From NCBI RefSeq assembly GCF_003073045.1, contig NC_037602.1:620001-684000 (forward strand): DNA of 64,000 nt, written 5' to 3'. The stretch comes from Pomacea canaliculata. Taxonomy: Eukaryota; Mollusca; Gastropoda; Architaenioglossa; Ampullariidae. The first letter of the stretch is position 1, and every line of letters starts with the position of its first letter. The position numbers were made by a program, and so were the translations under genes. Of this stretch, positions 43,623 to 55,545 are shown one piece after another. The notes under the pieces are model-generated. The model was not told where the DNA came from, did no database searches, and worked only from the letters and a program-made list of their open reading frames with translations.

Positions 43623-43715
43623 CACCTGTTGTTTCTCATTCTGTCTGGCATCTCCTATGACAAGGGCAGACAACGCTTGCTGGCTTATTACAAGGAGAAA
43701 GTAGAGTACAATGCT
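43623..43715 (+). CDS. Candidate plus-strand exon of unknown gene (block B)
   Basis: Acceptor CCCCCCACAG, 93-nt open exon (phase 0 at both ends) and donor GTAAGT. It reads HLLFLILSGISYDKGRQRLL then AYYKEKVEYNA. I do not recognise the family. The exon borders are good, and the block A copy keeps the frame but lost the acceptor. It may belong with the candidate at 45,350-45,437 on the same strand, which would be a gene lying in the opposite direction downstream of the vWA gene. Confidence 0.4.
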
Positions 43716-44148
43716 GTAAGTCGACTTCTTGTTGTTGACGATGATGATGGATGTGGTGGTGGAGGTATACAGCTAAAGTCGATGTCGCAGAGAAGAGCAC
43801 AGGTGAGGGGACAGGGCAGGACATTGTCAACAGTCTTGACCCTCCGTGTGTCGGGGGTAAAAAGCGAAAGCACAACAAGAGGTCAAGGTGGTGAGTTCAC
43901 GATGTACGTGATTAACATGTCCGCTGCTGTCTGAGGTCTTCACAAGGTGAATGTATCTCTGGACAATCCGATGTCATTGGTGTTGACCTCACGGTCATCT
44001 TTGGAGGTTAGTGTCAAGAGAAAGGGAGCAGTCACCTCGGTATGGGGGAAATAATACTTTGCTCTCAGCTTTAGAAAATCGCTTAAAAAACAAACCAACC
44101 TTGCACCCCACGTGTCCCGTTAAATGTCTACTGATACTGTCCGTGGTG

Positions 44149-44350
44149 GGGGGGGGGGGGGGGAATTGGTGTTTTTACGCCGTCTCAGCAGCTAAGGCTA
44201 TATTACGGCAGGCAGCCAGCCCTGTAAACAGATGCCACGTGCAGAGAAAGATCAGCGTGCCCGAGACGAGAAATGAACTCAGGGCAGCCAACCTTCACTG
44301 TATTGGTGACAGGCGCTAACAGCGCTAACCGTTGCGCCACCGGACCGCTC
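44149..44350 (-). mobile_element. SINE insertion in block B with target duplication
   Basis: A 202-bp insertion flanked by a perfect 14-bp duplication TACTGTCCGTGGTG (44,135-44,148 and 44,351-44,364). Block A has one copy of that target (about 21,291-21,304) and no insertion. Read on the minus strand, the head GGTGGCGCAACGGTTAGCGC is a tRNA box A, GAGTTCATTTCTCGTCTC is a box B remnant, and the element ends AAAACACCAATT followed by a run of 15 C. Absent from A, so it inserted after the duplication, or block A lost it exactly (unlikely). Confidence 0.92.
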
Positions 44351-45349
44351 TACTGTCCGTGGTGTCTGTAAGTGTGTGTGTGAGAGTGTGAGAGAGAAGT
44401 GCTTCCCTGTGTCTTTCTGTGTTTATCTACACTTTTTCTCGCTCTCCCTCTCTCAGTTAACATCAAAGCACAACACCCTAGCCTTATACACAAATGTATT
44501 TATTACAAGACAATATCACGGGTTCATTTGCCAACAGGAATAACATGGCCTGTCGTCAACCTGCAGTCGGTCCAGTCATGCTGCACGTGTGGGTGTAGGA
44601 AAGTACAAATACTGTCAATGGAATGTGGCGGTTATCTGACGGTTACACTTCACTGGACCATTGGTCGTGCAGGACTGGACACTGCAGGGCTTGCTTGGTC
44701 TTCATCAACACATTACAAACACATGGCTTACACCTGACTAGAACATAGTCCCGGGTGTGTAGTAATGTTACTCCAGTTTGTACAACAATATCTCAGTATA
44801 AAAGCAGATCATGATAAGTAATAATCTCTCTTGTTAACGTCTTAATAAAGCACCTCACTCATAATAATAATACGTCAGGCTCTCTATCTCTTTCTTTCAC
44901 TCTCTATCTTTTTTCTGTCTTTCTCTCACTCAGCGTAAAGGTCGAAAAGTCTCAACATCAGCGACACACAGACACGGCAGTCTCTCTCTCTCTGTCTCTC
45001 AAGGTGAAGGTCGTCTCCTAACATGTTTCGGTCGTTGCGGAGGATATGATAGAGACCCTACCCTCTGTTATCGGTGCCATGATTTCTGTGAGGGTGAGGG
45101 TTTCTTTTCCTCTCACTCCTTTACCTTTTGCCGAACTTCCATCGAATCAGATACACATTCCCGGTAGCAAGATCAACGTGGTGGGAGGGGGAGATTTTCT
45201 TTGCACTATACGGGTAACGAACGGGCGTGCCTGTAAGGACTCGGCTTTCCGTTCCCTCTCTCCTAGTCCCTCTCTCTCTCCTAGTCCCTCTCTCACCACA
45301 CAGACAGGGCTGCACACATCGCACATACAAATGTGAGTAAGTGATAGAG

Positions 45350-45437
45350 GACTACCGCTACCAGTGCTTCAAGAGCAACAACAAGCTTGTAGCAGAGATG
45401 CTAGAGAGTCTAAAGACATCAAACCAGAATGGTTCAG
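45350..45437 (+). CDS. Second candidate plus-strand exon (block B)
   Basis: Acceptor ...GTGATAGAG, 88-nt open exon and donor GTAGCA (weak). It reads DYRYQCFKSNNKLVAEMLES then LKTSNQNGS. Block A lacks about 65 bp covering the first two thirds (it reads GTGGTAGAGGTCTAAAG). Unknown family. The phase at the start fits the phase-0 end of 43,623-43,715. Confidence 0.35.
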
Positions 45438-45464
45438 GTAGCAGGACAGCAGCTTCCACAACTG

Positions 45465-45592
45465 AGTTCAACTGACAGTGTTATGGCAGTTCAACTGACA
45501 GTGTTATGGCAACTCAACTGACAGTGTTATGGCAGCTGAACTGACAGTGCTATAGCAGCTCAACTGACAGTGTTATGGCAACTGACAGTGGC
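45465..45592. repeat. 21-24 bp tandem repeat x about 6
   Basis: Copies of TCAACTGACAGTGTTATGGC with small spacers. Block A has only two to three copies (about 22,370-22,425), so the array changed length after the duplication. Confidence 0.85.
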
Positions 45593-46342
45593 AAGAGTGG
45601 CAACCAGCTTGATGACCAAAAGGAGTCAAAGGTGGAAATTCTGCGGTTAATACGATTAACACATTGTTTATAAAGCATCATGTGTGAACTGTGTCACATT
45701 ATAAAAGTAATAAATACTAAAACCTCAGCTCGTACACAAAACTCTGTCTCTGTCTCGCTGTCTCTCTCTCAATCTCTCTCTCACACACACATACCAGTCA
45801 CACATGGCCGGAATAAATGCAGTAACGTGTTCACAGACTAGGCTGCCCTTGTGTGCTGGGTTATCTCCTCCAAATCGATCTTACACTGTCAGGTGATAGG
45901 AGGCGTCACTCTCCACCTCATATGATCTCACGTGACCGGCACGTGATGTCGTCGTCAAAGAATCATTCCACACTGGTCCTGCAGAGCGTTGTACGATGGA
46001 CGGAAATAGTCTAAAATCCTATGTTGGCATTCACATCACATGTCACCCCCTGCTTCTTTTCATCACAGTCTGGCTGTACATCACAACATTTCATGTCGAT
46101 ATTATTCTGTCCACGCTACAACCCTGTAATTGTCAAAATAAAATATATACATAAATAAAGTGCATTAAAAAGACCGGACGACACCTATCGAATATCAGTA
46201 TTATTAGCAAATTATATTAGTACCACATCACCAAGCATTGAAATTGGTAAAAAAAATCCTCATCAATCCACAAAACAGCCGCTCTTGTCAATGGTCAGAG
46301 AATGGCCGATTGATCAAAGGCGTTTGACGCCAAGCAACCTTG

Positions 46343-49242
46343 TTAAGTACAGCGAGTAAGTGCACAAGACCAACCTCTGCAAAGAGTCGTCAGGACCTGG
46401 CTCAGCACAGACTGGGACTCAAGGTCGTCGTAGCTGTCCACGTAGATCACGTGGTCGGATCCGTTGGCCACGTGCAAGAGAGGGGCGGTGGGCTTAGTGA
46501 GGTTGCCGACCACGACGACGTAGGTGTCGAGCTTGTGGCGCTTGTTGGCTCGCGCTTCCTCCAGCGCGTGTGATGTCATCTCCACCGAGTCATCGACGAA
46601 GACCACCACCACCTTCTGCACCTCCTCGTCCTCCACTTCCTCCTCCCCGCGCACGCGATGACCCAGCGTCTTGCGCGCCCTCTTTAGCAAGGTTCCTAGA
46701 TCGGGGAAGACAACTTTGCCCAGGCGCTGTTCCAGGTGCTGGATTGTGTCCACTTTGCTGCTGAGGGCCTTGCGAGGGATGGGGTCCTTGCTGGTCAAGA
46801 TGGCGGCCTTGATGTCTGAGTCGGGATCCATTTCCGACAGCATGGACTGGATGAAGTCGAGAAGGCGTTGTGTCTTGGGGCTGCCCAGACCAAGGTGCTC
46901 CACCACAAAGGCGACATCTGTCGGACGACGGCTTGCGCACATGGCATCCTTGGTTTTGATAGGGGGCAGGACTTGGTCTGTGGAGACACCGCGAGAGACG
47001 AGTGAAACAATGATCAGCTAACAGGGCATTTGACCAACTTCATTTCAGCTTGAGGTCGAGTGTTTACAATCTCCTTCACCATTTATCGAAAACAAAACAC
47101 TAAATCATTCACAAAGCTTCTCAGAGCAAGTCACATTATTAACTAGAAGTAAGACAGATTTCTATTTAATGTTCCCGAAAGGTCAGGGTTCATTTTAGAC
47201 GATGTTTATTACTTACAATTACACAGCTCCACGTGCAGCAGGTCTATCAAAGACTCGACGATGTTGTAGTCGCTGGTGTCGTAAACAAATTTGTCTGCCG
47301 GCTGCGAGGCGAGGCGCATGAGTTCTGTCTTGTCGACCTTCTGATCAGCCGAGGTCGACACCGCGTACAGGTACACTCCCTGACCCCGCAGCAGCTCCGC
47401 TTCCGCCGCAGCCTCTTTGGCGTTCAGGGAGTTTCCGTTTGTCATCATGATCACCGCGTGGGCCACTTCCTTCCTGGCCGTGTCTGGTGCGAAGGCTTTC
47501 AGCCGGAGATACCTTAGCGCCTACACAAATGAAAGAAGGTTAGTAAGTAATTTTGGTGCATGTAGCATGCACTATAACGGTCTCTAGTTCTGCCACCAAG
47601 AAGATTACAATTACACACACAGAAGCACTCGCGTTCGCAGGTAACTGCAGGTGTACGTAATCCCTGCACCATTCATTCGGGTAACAACACGTGTGACGGC
47701 CAGGTGCTGGCAATTTACCTGCGCGATATCAGGGAGCCCTCCGACACGTGGTGTGCTGTGCACGGCCTGCTGCAGGTCGGCCATCTTGTCCTTGCGGCCC
47801 AGGCGAGCGGTGACCTCTGGCCTGTGGCCGACAGAAATGATGCCCACACGCACGGCTGTCTTGGACAGCGGGAACAGCGCCGCCAGGGAGGCCAGGAACT
47901 GCTGCTGCTGCTGCACCGCCGCGTCGGACGTGCCGCTTGCTGTGTCCAGCACGAAGTACACGTCAGCAGGCTTGGCACGACATCCTGTGACATGACAGAG
48001 TGGGTTGGGGGCGGGGTTAGTGGCCTCTTCCTCTCTCGCCATTATCTTGTGTTTGCTCGTTTGCTTGCTCGTGAATATGTCTTTGTAATAATTGAATAAT
48101 AATAACCAGCAACAGAAGAGAGAAGTTTTAAGTCGTGCAGATTTCTTGTGCCAGTCGCTGTCATCATAATCACTTTAGACGTCCGTCATTGTTCACATGA
48201 TGATGAGGAGAAGGAGATGGAGGAAGATTTGTTATGACAGTAGCCGTGAGTGACTCTACACCAGCAGGTGATGGGCGACATATCAGCCACTCACAGGGAG
48301 GCGGGCACTCACCTCTAGGCACGCCATTCCACGTGTCCACCATGATGTCATCAGCCCACGCGTCCGACTGCATCTCAGTTTCGCCTTCCCGGCCTGTCCG
48401 AGAAAGAACGAGATCGTTGAAAGTGGTGACACCCCTCACTGACATTCTGAGAAAACCTCAATATTGAAAATAAACATTCTAGAAAGAGGAGACAGTTGTC
48501 GATGGCTATAGAGTTACACCACTGAGCAATCAATCAGCGACTTGTTTATTTTTAGCAGCTAACTACCCGTAAGTGAAGAAAACAGACACGCTGTCACATG
48601 GACATGTGCCGATCAACACTAAAACCCTCAGTAGTGGCTGTAACAAATTAGCGGTCTGTGTTCACATCTCTCAAATAAGAACAATATATAGCATTCAGAA
48701 TCATGTACACAACGCACTGTTCACTTTCCACACATGAAGATGTTCACAGTCATGCACGCCATGTCATCTACAGCGTTAATGTGTTCACAGTCGTTTACAG
48801 ATCATTCATTCACAGCAGCATGCGTTGACATGATTAAGTTCACTTACTTAGTGTAAATGCCCAGCTAGCATGGAGCTGAAAATAAGAAAGAGAGAAAACA
48901 TTAGAGGAAGGAAGACTGCTGCCTGCAGTGGTACCTGTGTTAACATCCTCACAATACAGTAGAGAAAGACCCATGTACATGAATTGGACATTAGAGACAG
49001 GTGTTCTCGACACAAGAGGTGTTACACGCTAACTTGTTAAACTGTTGCTGCAGTGACAGGGAGTCAATGGCTATCTAGCATCATGCTACTTATTTTTTCA
49101 GGATAACTGTTTAAATACTTTTGACAGAAAGTTAACCGAAACTGAAAACAATAGAAAAAAATGCGAGTCGTTAAATATTTACCTGGACAAGGACGATGAA
49201 GCTGACTGTCAGCAGACAGAAGATGCTTGTGCTTTTTTCCAT
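46343..49242 (-). CDS. Secreted two-vWA-domain protein, copy B (complete)
   Basis: Minus-strand exons 49,242-49,183, 48,875-48,848, 48,446-48,313, 47,984-47,719, 47,520-47,217 and 46,977-46,375 (or to the stop at 46,343). Exon 1 opens with MEKSTSIFCLLTVSFIVLVQ, a signal peptide continued by LHASWAF in exon 2. Then come a linker, vWA domain 1 split over two exons (VYFVLDTASGTSDA ... VIMMTNGNSLNAKEAA) and vWA domain 2 in one exon (TDVAFVVEHLGLGSPKTQRL ... VVVVFVDDSVEMTSHALEEA). Against copy A it has four extra residues (PRKA) in domain 2 and three in the linker (DAW), all in frame. The linker exon has one more C in a C run than copy A, so its phase relative to exon 2 is unsettled (a homopolymer error is possible). 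The C-terminus is either CRGWSCALTRCT or continues after splicing. Likely an extracellular adhesion or matrix protein. Confidence 0.8.
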
Positions 49243-49471
49243 GGCTAACTGTGGAGTCGAACCAGCGATGCAAGAGTTTGTAGGATGGATTCACGTGCAG
49301 TGTCGGTGTCAACGATGCGTTAGCGTCAGGAGCCGAGTCGTCACAGTTGTCACAGAAAGATGGATTCTCCTCTTTTCACCTCGAAAACATGCAAAACACA
49401 CTTCCCGTGCTTGAGTTGGTCAACTGGTTTCAAACCTTGCAGTGTAGATAGGATTTCGTTCTGGTAGAATC

Positions 49472-49503
49472 TCCGCTGCACTGACGAGTGAAAGCCTTTT
49501 ATA
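49472..49503 (-). promoter_or_regulatory. Core promoter of vWA gene B
   Basis: On the minus strand TATAAAAG (49,503-49,496) lies about 250 bases upstream of the start codon. A TCAGTG initiator-like motif sits some 20 bases after it (A near 49,482). The intervening 5' UTR has no splice signal that I would trust. This promoter lies outside the duplicated block, so copy A does not have it. Confidence 0.6.
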
Positions 49504-49509
49504 CATCCC

Positions 49510-51812
49510 TCACTCACTCGGCAGGCGTTGTGGGCCACACAGGGGAGTGCACGGGTGTTCGCAAGCTTCTGAGGAATGCCATTTACTTGCATGTGCAACT
49601 CGCCCGCCGTTGTAAGGGATGCCCAAATATGGAAGAAAGGTTTCCTCCTGATATCGCGCTGAGCTTTGAGTGATGTTGAAGTAGCCAATGGCTGCAGCAG
49701 TGGGATGGTCGCTGCTGTAGTAGCGTGGGAACTGCGCCGTTCAAACGACGTAAATAAACGACAGCGTGATACGGCCAGGGCTAAATTTAGCATCAACCCC
49801 CAGTCTTTCCCCACTAGCAGAGGGGGCAACGGGGAGAAGGGGAAAGGGGCACTTTGGCGCCAAGTTTCCAAAGCGAAATGCTTCGAGAAAATTCCGGTAA
49901 AGCCCGTCATAGAGGTGACTAGCAGCCTGTAGATGTCTTGCCTTTATGATGCTAACAGTGAAGATTCTTTTGATTTCGCGATTCAAAAATGTCTTTGGGT
50001 GACCAGGAGGACACATCAACCACTGGGCATGTGCAAACGACACCGGAAGTGGGTCATACCTGGCACAAACATCGTGGCTAGCGGTGGAGAGATTCGTGAT
50101 CTGTAGAAGTGGTGTGCATGCCACTGGAGTGTACATGTAAATACGTGGGGCAGTACCCACTGTCATGACAGTATAATGTATAAGTGTTTTAATAATTGTC
50201 ATTATTTGCATGGGTGTGTATTTGTTTATATGCACGCCTGTTCGTGTGTATGTGTGCCTTTGCGTGTAAATGCACTCCCAAAAACTAGTGTTCGCTTTTT
50301 GTATGTCTCGATGTCTTTTTCGTTTCAATTTTTTTAAAACAATATGGACAATATGAAGTAAAACTATTTAATATCTTCTTTAATAAAATGATATATATTG
50401 AAAGAAAGAAACTAGAAATTCGAGGAGAATTGAGTCGAAAGTTTAGAAACTGAAGAAAATTCACTCGCCCGCCCATATATGAAAATGTTTTTTCCTGACA
50501 GCCTGGTGGTGCGAAGAGCTGTTAAACAATGTCTTTCGCACCCTTTCTTCTTTCTACCATGTTATCCCAGACATTCTGTCTTCTACCCGGTTATCACACG
50601 CTTAGAGTGGACAGCCACTTCCGCGATCACGTGACAAAGGCTACAGACAGCTCCTGCGCTAAGATGGACAGGTGTTGATGATCACATGTAACTTTAACAT
50701 TGATTTGTATTTTCTTCTTTGCATCTTAAAACGAGAGTGAGGCTGAGTGAAATCTCTCGTGTGTCCTTTACCACATACTAAGTTCCCAAAGGGTCCATTT
50801 ACCCTTCTGACTTTAACTAATAGTTCGTATAGTAAAGTGCAGTAAAAAGTGCTCACAGGGTCCCGTTACCTTTCATACATAGAAATAGTAGGTTTAGTTA
50901 AGTATGGTAACAAGGATACTTGAGAGATTGTAGGCATAGTTAAGTATAGTTACAAGGATACTAGAGAGATTGTAGGCACAGTAGAAGAACATAGACGAAT
51001 AGCGACACAGTCTAACCCTGAACACCAACGTTAGACTGGAAACACACTCCCGTCCACTCACCAGATTCCTCACATGGCGAGACACTCAGGAATGCGAGAT
51101 TTATAGACATATTAAATAAATAAAAAAACCACACACACACACAGTATTTATGACAGTTGGCAGGAATTCCTATCCTCTCCACCATTATAGAAGTGGAGTA
51201 CATAAATAATAATTATAATTACCTCGTCATGTCCTTGTCACGAAGGTTCCGTTTAATGCACCCTCGCTTAAAGGTCAAAGGAAACATTTTGATTGTCTCT
51301 GGTAATGTTGCCAAGCCTTTTGTCTTTTTTCCAATTTTTTTACATTCCATTGACCAAAACTCTTAAGCGAAATTTTTTTTAATTGTAGGAAGTGCCGCAT
51401 AGTATGCCAGGCATTTCCACACCTCACGTAGTGTTATCTTCGTCCTGACTTTATTTAAAAAATGTCTCGGATAAAGGGCGCAGCCGTCCACGAATAAATT
51501 TGATATAATCCTCGGCAATTTGAGGAATTTGCTCGCATCATTACAAGATCGTACATGCCATTCTTAAGTCCTTCCATCCATATTTTCCGCATTCTCACGA
51601 AAGTTTTTAGTGAAGTGACTGCAAAGTTACACGCATTGTTCACACATTGTTCACGTCACATTTTCACACATGTTCACATCACATTGTTCACATACATTCG
51701 CCTCACACTGTTCAGACAGGGTTTCGTCACAGTGTTGGTTGACTTTTTTCATCCACTGAGTGTTTATGTGTTTAGCTGCAATAAATTACTGCGTGTTGAT
51801 GTGTATTTACAG
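49510..51812. other. No gene seen
   Basis: Upstream of vWA gene B. A 42-bp tandem duplication with core GTTAAGTATGGTAACAAGGA lies at about 50,897-50,985. The long minus-strand frame 49,350-49,910 runs over the promoter and 5' UTR of the vWA gene and is not taken as a gene. 49,780-49,880 is a GC-richer patch of unknown origin. Confidence 0.4.
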
Positions 51813-51873
51813 TGGACCACCAGGCTTCCCACAGCCTTCAGTGTCACCTGGAGCCTGGACTACGAACAGACAA
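51813..51873 (+). CDS. Isolated candidate exon, unknown gene
   Basis: Perfect-looking borders: acceptor GTGTATTTACAG and donor GTATGT, 61 nt. Two frames are open: WTTRLPTAFSVTWSLDYEQT and GPPGFPQPSVSPGAWTTNRQ. No neighbouring exon is found, so the gene cannot be named and the frame is undecided. Confidence 0.3.
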
Positions 51874-51899
51874 GGTATGTACATGTACCTGTATGTAAC

Positions 51900-54800
51900 A
51901 AGTGACCTGCTGTGCCCACACAAGGCAAGATAAAGGCTGAGGTGGCTCAAGTGTCCAGAGGCTCGTAAAACCTGTTGCCGCATTTCAGTCGAGAATAAAC
52001 CATTGTCTGGACTTCACACGGCGCACACCACGTGTGGGGTCAACTGGTGTTTTGTCACAAGGCAACAGGTCCTGTAAACAAGTGTCACATGTAGACAAAG
52101 CAGGCGCGTGCGAAGCATAAACAAGTTATTTAGTAAATTACACTAGCAATTTATAAACAGGTTATGTATTAAGAGGACACCACTATAAACAAATGATTTA
52201 TAAAACTGCACCAGCCAGTTCTAGACAAGTTACACCAGGCACATCGCAACTCTCTCCTCCTCCCAGTAAAGATGGAATCTCGACTGGGCAAAGAGGGTAC
52301 ATTTTCCATTTCCTTCCTGGTCTTGTCTGCCATCTGCACACGAATGACCTCACAAAATGTATTAGAATGAATGCTCCCCCTTCTGTTAGACCTCCCAAGT
52401 GTTTGCTCTACCTGTATAATAGGTGTCACCTTACCCGTCTTAACAGATGAGTGGTCATGTACAGCAAATATTTTCTTTCATTACCTATGAACCGGTTCCC
52501 TACCAGTAAAAGAGCTTATGGCAGATGAGATTGCGATGTGTTGATGTCTTACCAGTAAAGAGCTTTTACACCAGTAGAAGAGTTTATTACCAATGTGAGA
52601 TTGCGCTATGTCGATGTCATAGACGAGAACTGTTTTATTTTCTCCATCACAACTTTACAACTTTACAGTTTCGTGTCCTTTAGTTGATGACATTCCTGGG
52701 TATTTGCCAGAGCAGTCAGGTAACGATGAAACAATAGAGGCGCTCAGTGTTTTTCAGTTCAGGAGGATGATGCACACATGATGAGAGGTAAGATGAGGAA
52801 ATGATGATTCGTGGTATTTCCGGTGACTCATTGTACAGTCGACAATACTGACCTCAGTACATTCGTACATCCATACACAGCGACAGCTGGTGTGTAAAGT
52901 GTTTTCTTTTCTGCTTCAAAAACTATGCGTGTGTATGTATGTGCGTGTCTGTGAGAACGCTTGCTTGCGTGAGATATCCCTATGGTCTGTGCATCTACAT
53001 GTATCTGTATTTTAGCATTTGTAAAAACATGCCCGCACACATACACACACGTGTGCACACAAAGACACACACCTACGCACGAGCGCTCACATACAGAAAC
53101 ACATTTAAACACGCGTGCGTGTGTGTGTGCGCGCGCGAACATCTTTGTGGGGTGCATGAATGTGCACGTTAGTGAGTGCCACAAGGAGTGAGAATGTGAA
53201 GGAGAGAGAGAGAGGAAGAGAGTGCTGTAACCGACTCAGAAGTGAATGAAGTTTGACTCAGACCCGATGTCTGGAATGTCAGGCACTCTTGTGGGTTGCA
53301 CGTTGCGCTCAGCAGCCCACAGGTTGAAGTGAGGTCACAGCGGAATGTTCCACATTAACACGAGGAACAGCACTCCTAAAAAACATCTGGCACCTTCCAG
53401 AGGATTTAAAATATTTATAAACAAACAGCCTGATGGCTAGGCGAGAGAACTAGTGAAGTAACTGGTGTAAAGAATGGACATAAGTATTTCCAAACGTCCT
53501 CAGACACCAGCTGATGGCGGCGACTCAGGTCATCAATTCTCAGGAAGGACCCGTCACCCAGGGAGACGAGTTCGTTCACTCATTATGCTTATCGTACATT
53601 TACTGTTCCCCCTCAGTTTACAGTAAAATACAAACACACATCGTGAACATAATATTGCAGTGGAAGGAACAGTACTCAAGAGCCGCAATCTGAAGGCAAT
53701 GCCCGAGGAAAAATAATTCCTTTTCTACGAGGCCTAGGGTCAGAAGCAGGGATTAGTATTTCACACTCATTGCACTACTCGATTCTCTGCACACTCTTGT
53801 GTGTAACCACGATTTGCGGTTGCAACACAAACACTTTGAGATCAACAGTTTCACCACACACACTCACCGGCAGGCACACACACACACTCTCCGCTAGGGA
53901 TTTGAGTTGCATGAATCAAGAGCAGGTCTCGCCATTTTGCGTTGGCGGCTCCGTCCCACCAGTAAAGGAGGAAATAAAAAGCTCTCCGCAAGCCCCTCAG
54001 TGAATCCCCCGGGGTAGTATTTCCGTGAACCGTCATCACAGACCTGCCCTCCATCGTTAATGACTTCCACATGTTGGCGGTGAGCATAAGCAGCCTGTCA
54101 GGAGTAGACAACTGCCAGCAGCCTCTCAGGCCACCACCGTGCGTCGGCCTGTCCTCGGGTACAACGCCAGCGACGGTCGTGCACACCCATACCCAGGACT
54201 CTATCATCCGTCCCTCACCCGTTCTGAATCCAGCAAGACCATTGAATATATAAGCATTTATCAAAGGGTTGGAAAAGTAAACTTTGCTTCACGTCCGGAA
54301 ATCCTTCAACCCGCACACATCATCGACGCGATACTGGACGACAGACGTAAAAACAGTTATGTTGTGCAAAGCCCTGGTGTTTACCTCAGTGGTAGCATGT
54401 AATACCAGCTGCTATATATTACTTCGTGCTTTTTTATTTTTGTTTTGAGAGAATAACGTGCTGATCATGTTTTCTGGCCTGTTGACGTGAACGTGCTCTG
54501 AATAGACAACAGAGGCGAGGACTGTCTTCAGTCTGATGGTTGCCCCCATTTCAATGTTAAGGTCTTGTCTGAATGTTCGACTTCAAAATAATTCTACATT
54601 ATGGTATGGAATAGATATAATGTGTAATTGCTAAACCAATTTACATGCAATGTCCGTAAAGCATCCTGTCAGGTTTGCTGTGGTGTAGCGGCGTCAGTCG
54701 CTGAAGGATTCGCACTGACACCAACACTAACCTCTGAATACTTGTTACTGAACGTAGCCTTTATAAACTGATTTCCTACACCCCTCACCCATCCTTCGCA

Positions 54801-55533
54801 CTGGCGTAGAAACCAAGGGTGGGGCGGTAAGGCAGCCGCCCACTCAAAAAGGATACTAAGGAAACAAGGAAACAAGAATGTGAACGTCGTTCACTGTCGG
54901 CATGAAGTTTGTTCCCCCTCCTCTCCCAAAAACAAGTCGAGCATCTTCCTACGCCCGTTGGCTGGTTCAAATGAGAACCGAACATTTCCAAAACATTAGA
55001 TTCCGTTTATCCTCGGAGTGGTTAGTACATCAGTCACTTGAGAGCAGTCAGAGGCTGGACATTACAGGTCAAAGGGGAGAAGACAGCTCGTGAAGTGTAA
55101 GCAAACATTGCGTCGTTGCGCACTGCTGGTGACGGTCAGACAACAGCCACTTCCCCTTTCCCGCCTCCAGGACAACCAACAAGTGTTCTACCCAGGACTG
55201 AGCCCAGTTTGTACAAGCAAACTCCAAGATTGTACATAAGTCGATGATCTTGCTTGAAGATTAATCACTGTGAGGAGATGGTGTGGTGATGCACACTCAC
55301 GTTGATACACTCCTTGTGCTGACCGTCTCACCATGGGTAGCAGCCGTGGAATGTGCTAGAAGCTTGGTGTCAGATGCGCACATCTTTCAACCCACCCGCG
55401 CTACACGGTGACTAGTCAGTCTCAAGCGATCGTTACACCGAGTAACTATAATGGGATTAGCGGATTACTTTACGGTTGAATTAGACGATTACCTGTGCGT
55501 GCGCCTATTTTATTTACCGTGACAGCCTGAAGG
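51900..55533. other. Gene-poor stretch
   Basis: No gene, RNA or element that I can support. It contains CA/GT-rich microsatellite-like sequence (about 52,920-53,160) and a GAGA tract (53,204-53,222). The open frames at 52,169-52,429 and 53,851-54,264 match no family I know. Confidence 0.4.
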
Positions 55534-55545
55534 TAACTTGTTGGT

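Larger units (their letters stand above)
42020..48792. repeat. Segmental duplication, block B
   Basis: Second copy of block A (17,138-26,099), in direct orientation. It shows the pre-insertion state for the LTR, hAT MITE and retroposon tail of block A, and carries its own SINE at 44,149-44,350. Near 42,345-42,405 there is a stretch of about 60 bp in place of about 600 bp in block A. Beyond 48,792 the sequence is unique and includes the 5' end of the vWA gene. Confidence 0.93.

Noticed and set aside
48355-48366. CCCACGCGTCCG, identical to a common cDNA-cloning adapter, at a 9-bp difference between vWA copies
   Set aside because: It lies inside a continuous, in-frame exon with no junction on either side, so a chance match is more likely than contamination. 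A read pileup would settle it.
49350-49910. 186-codon minus-strand frame
   Set aside because: It spans the TATA box and 5' UTR of vWA gene B and lacks any recognisable domain.
53851-54264. 137-codon minus-strand frame
   Set aside because: No domain, signal peptide or splice context, and no repeat of it elsewhere in the window.
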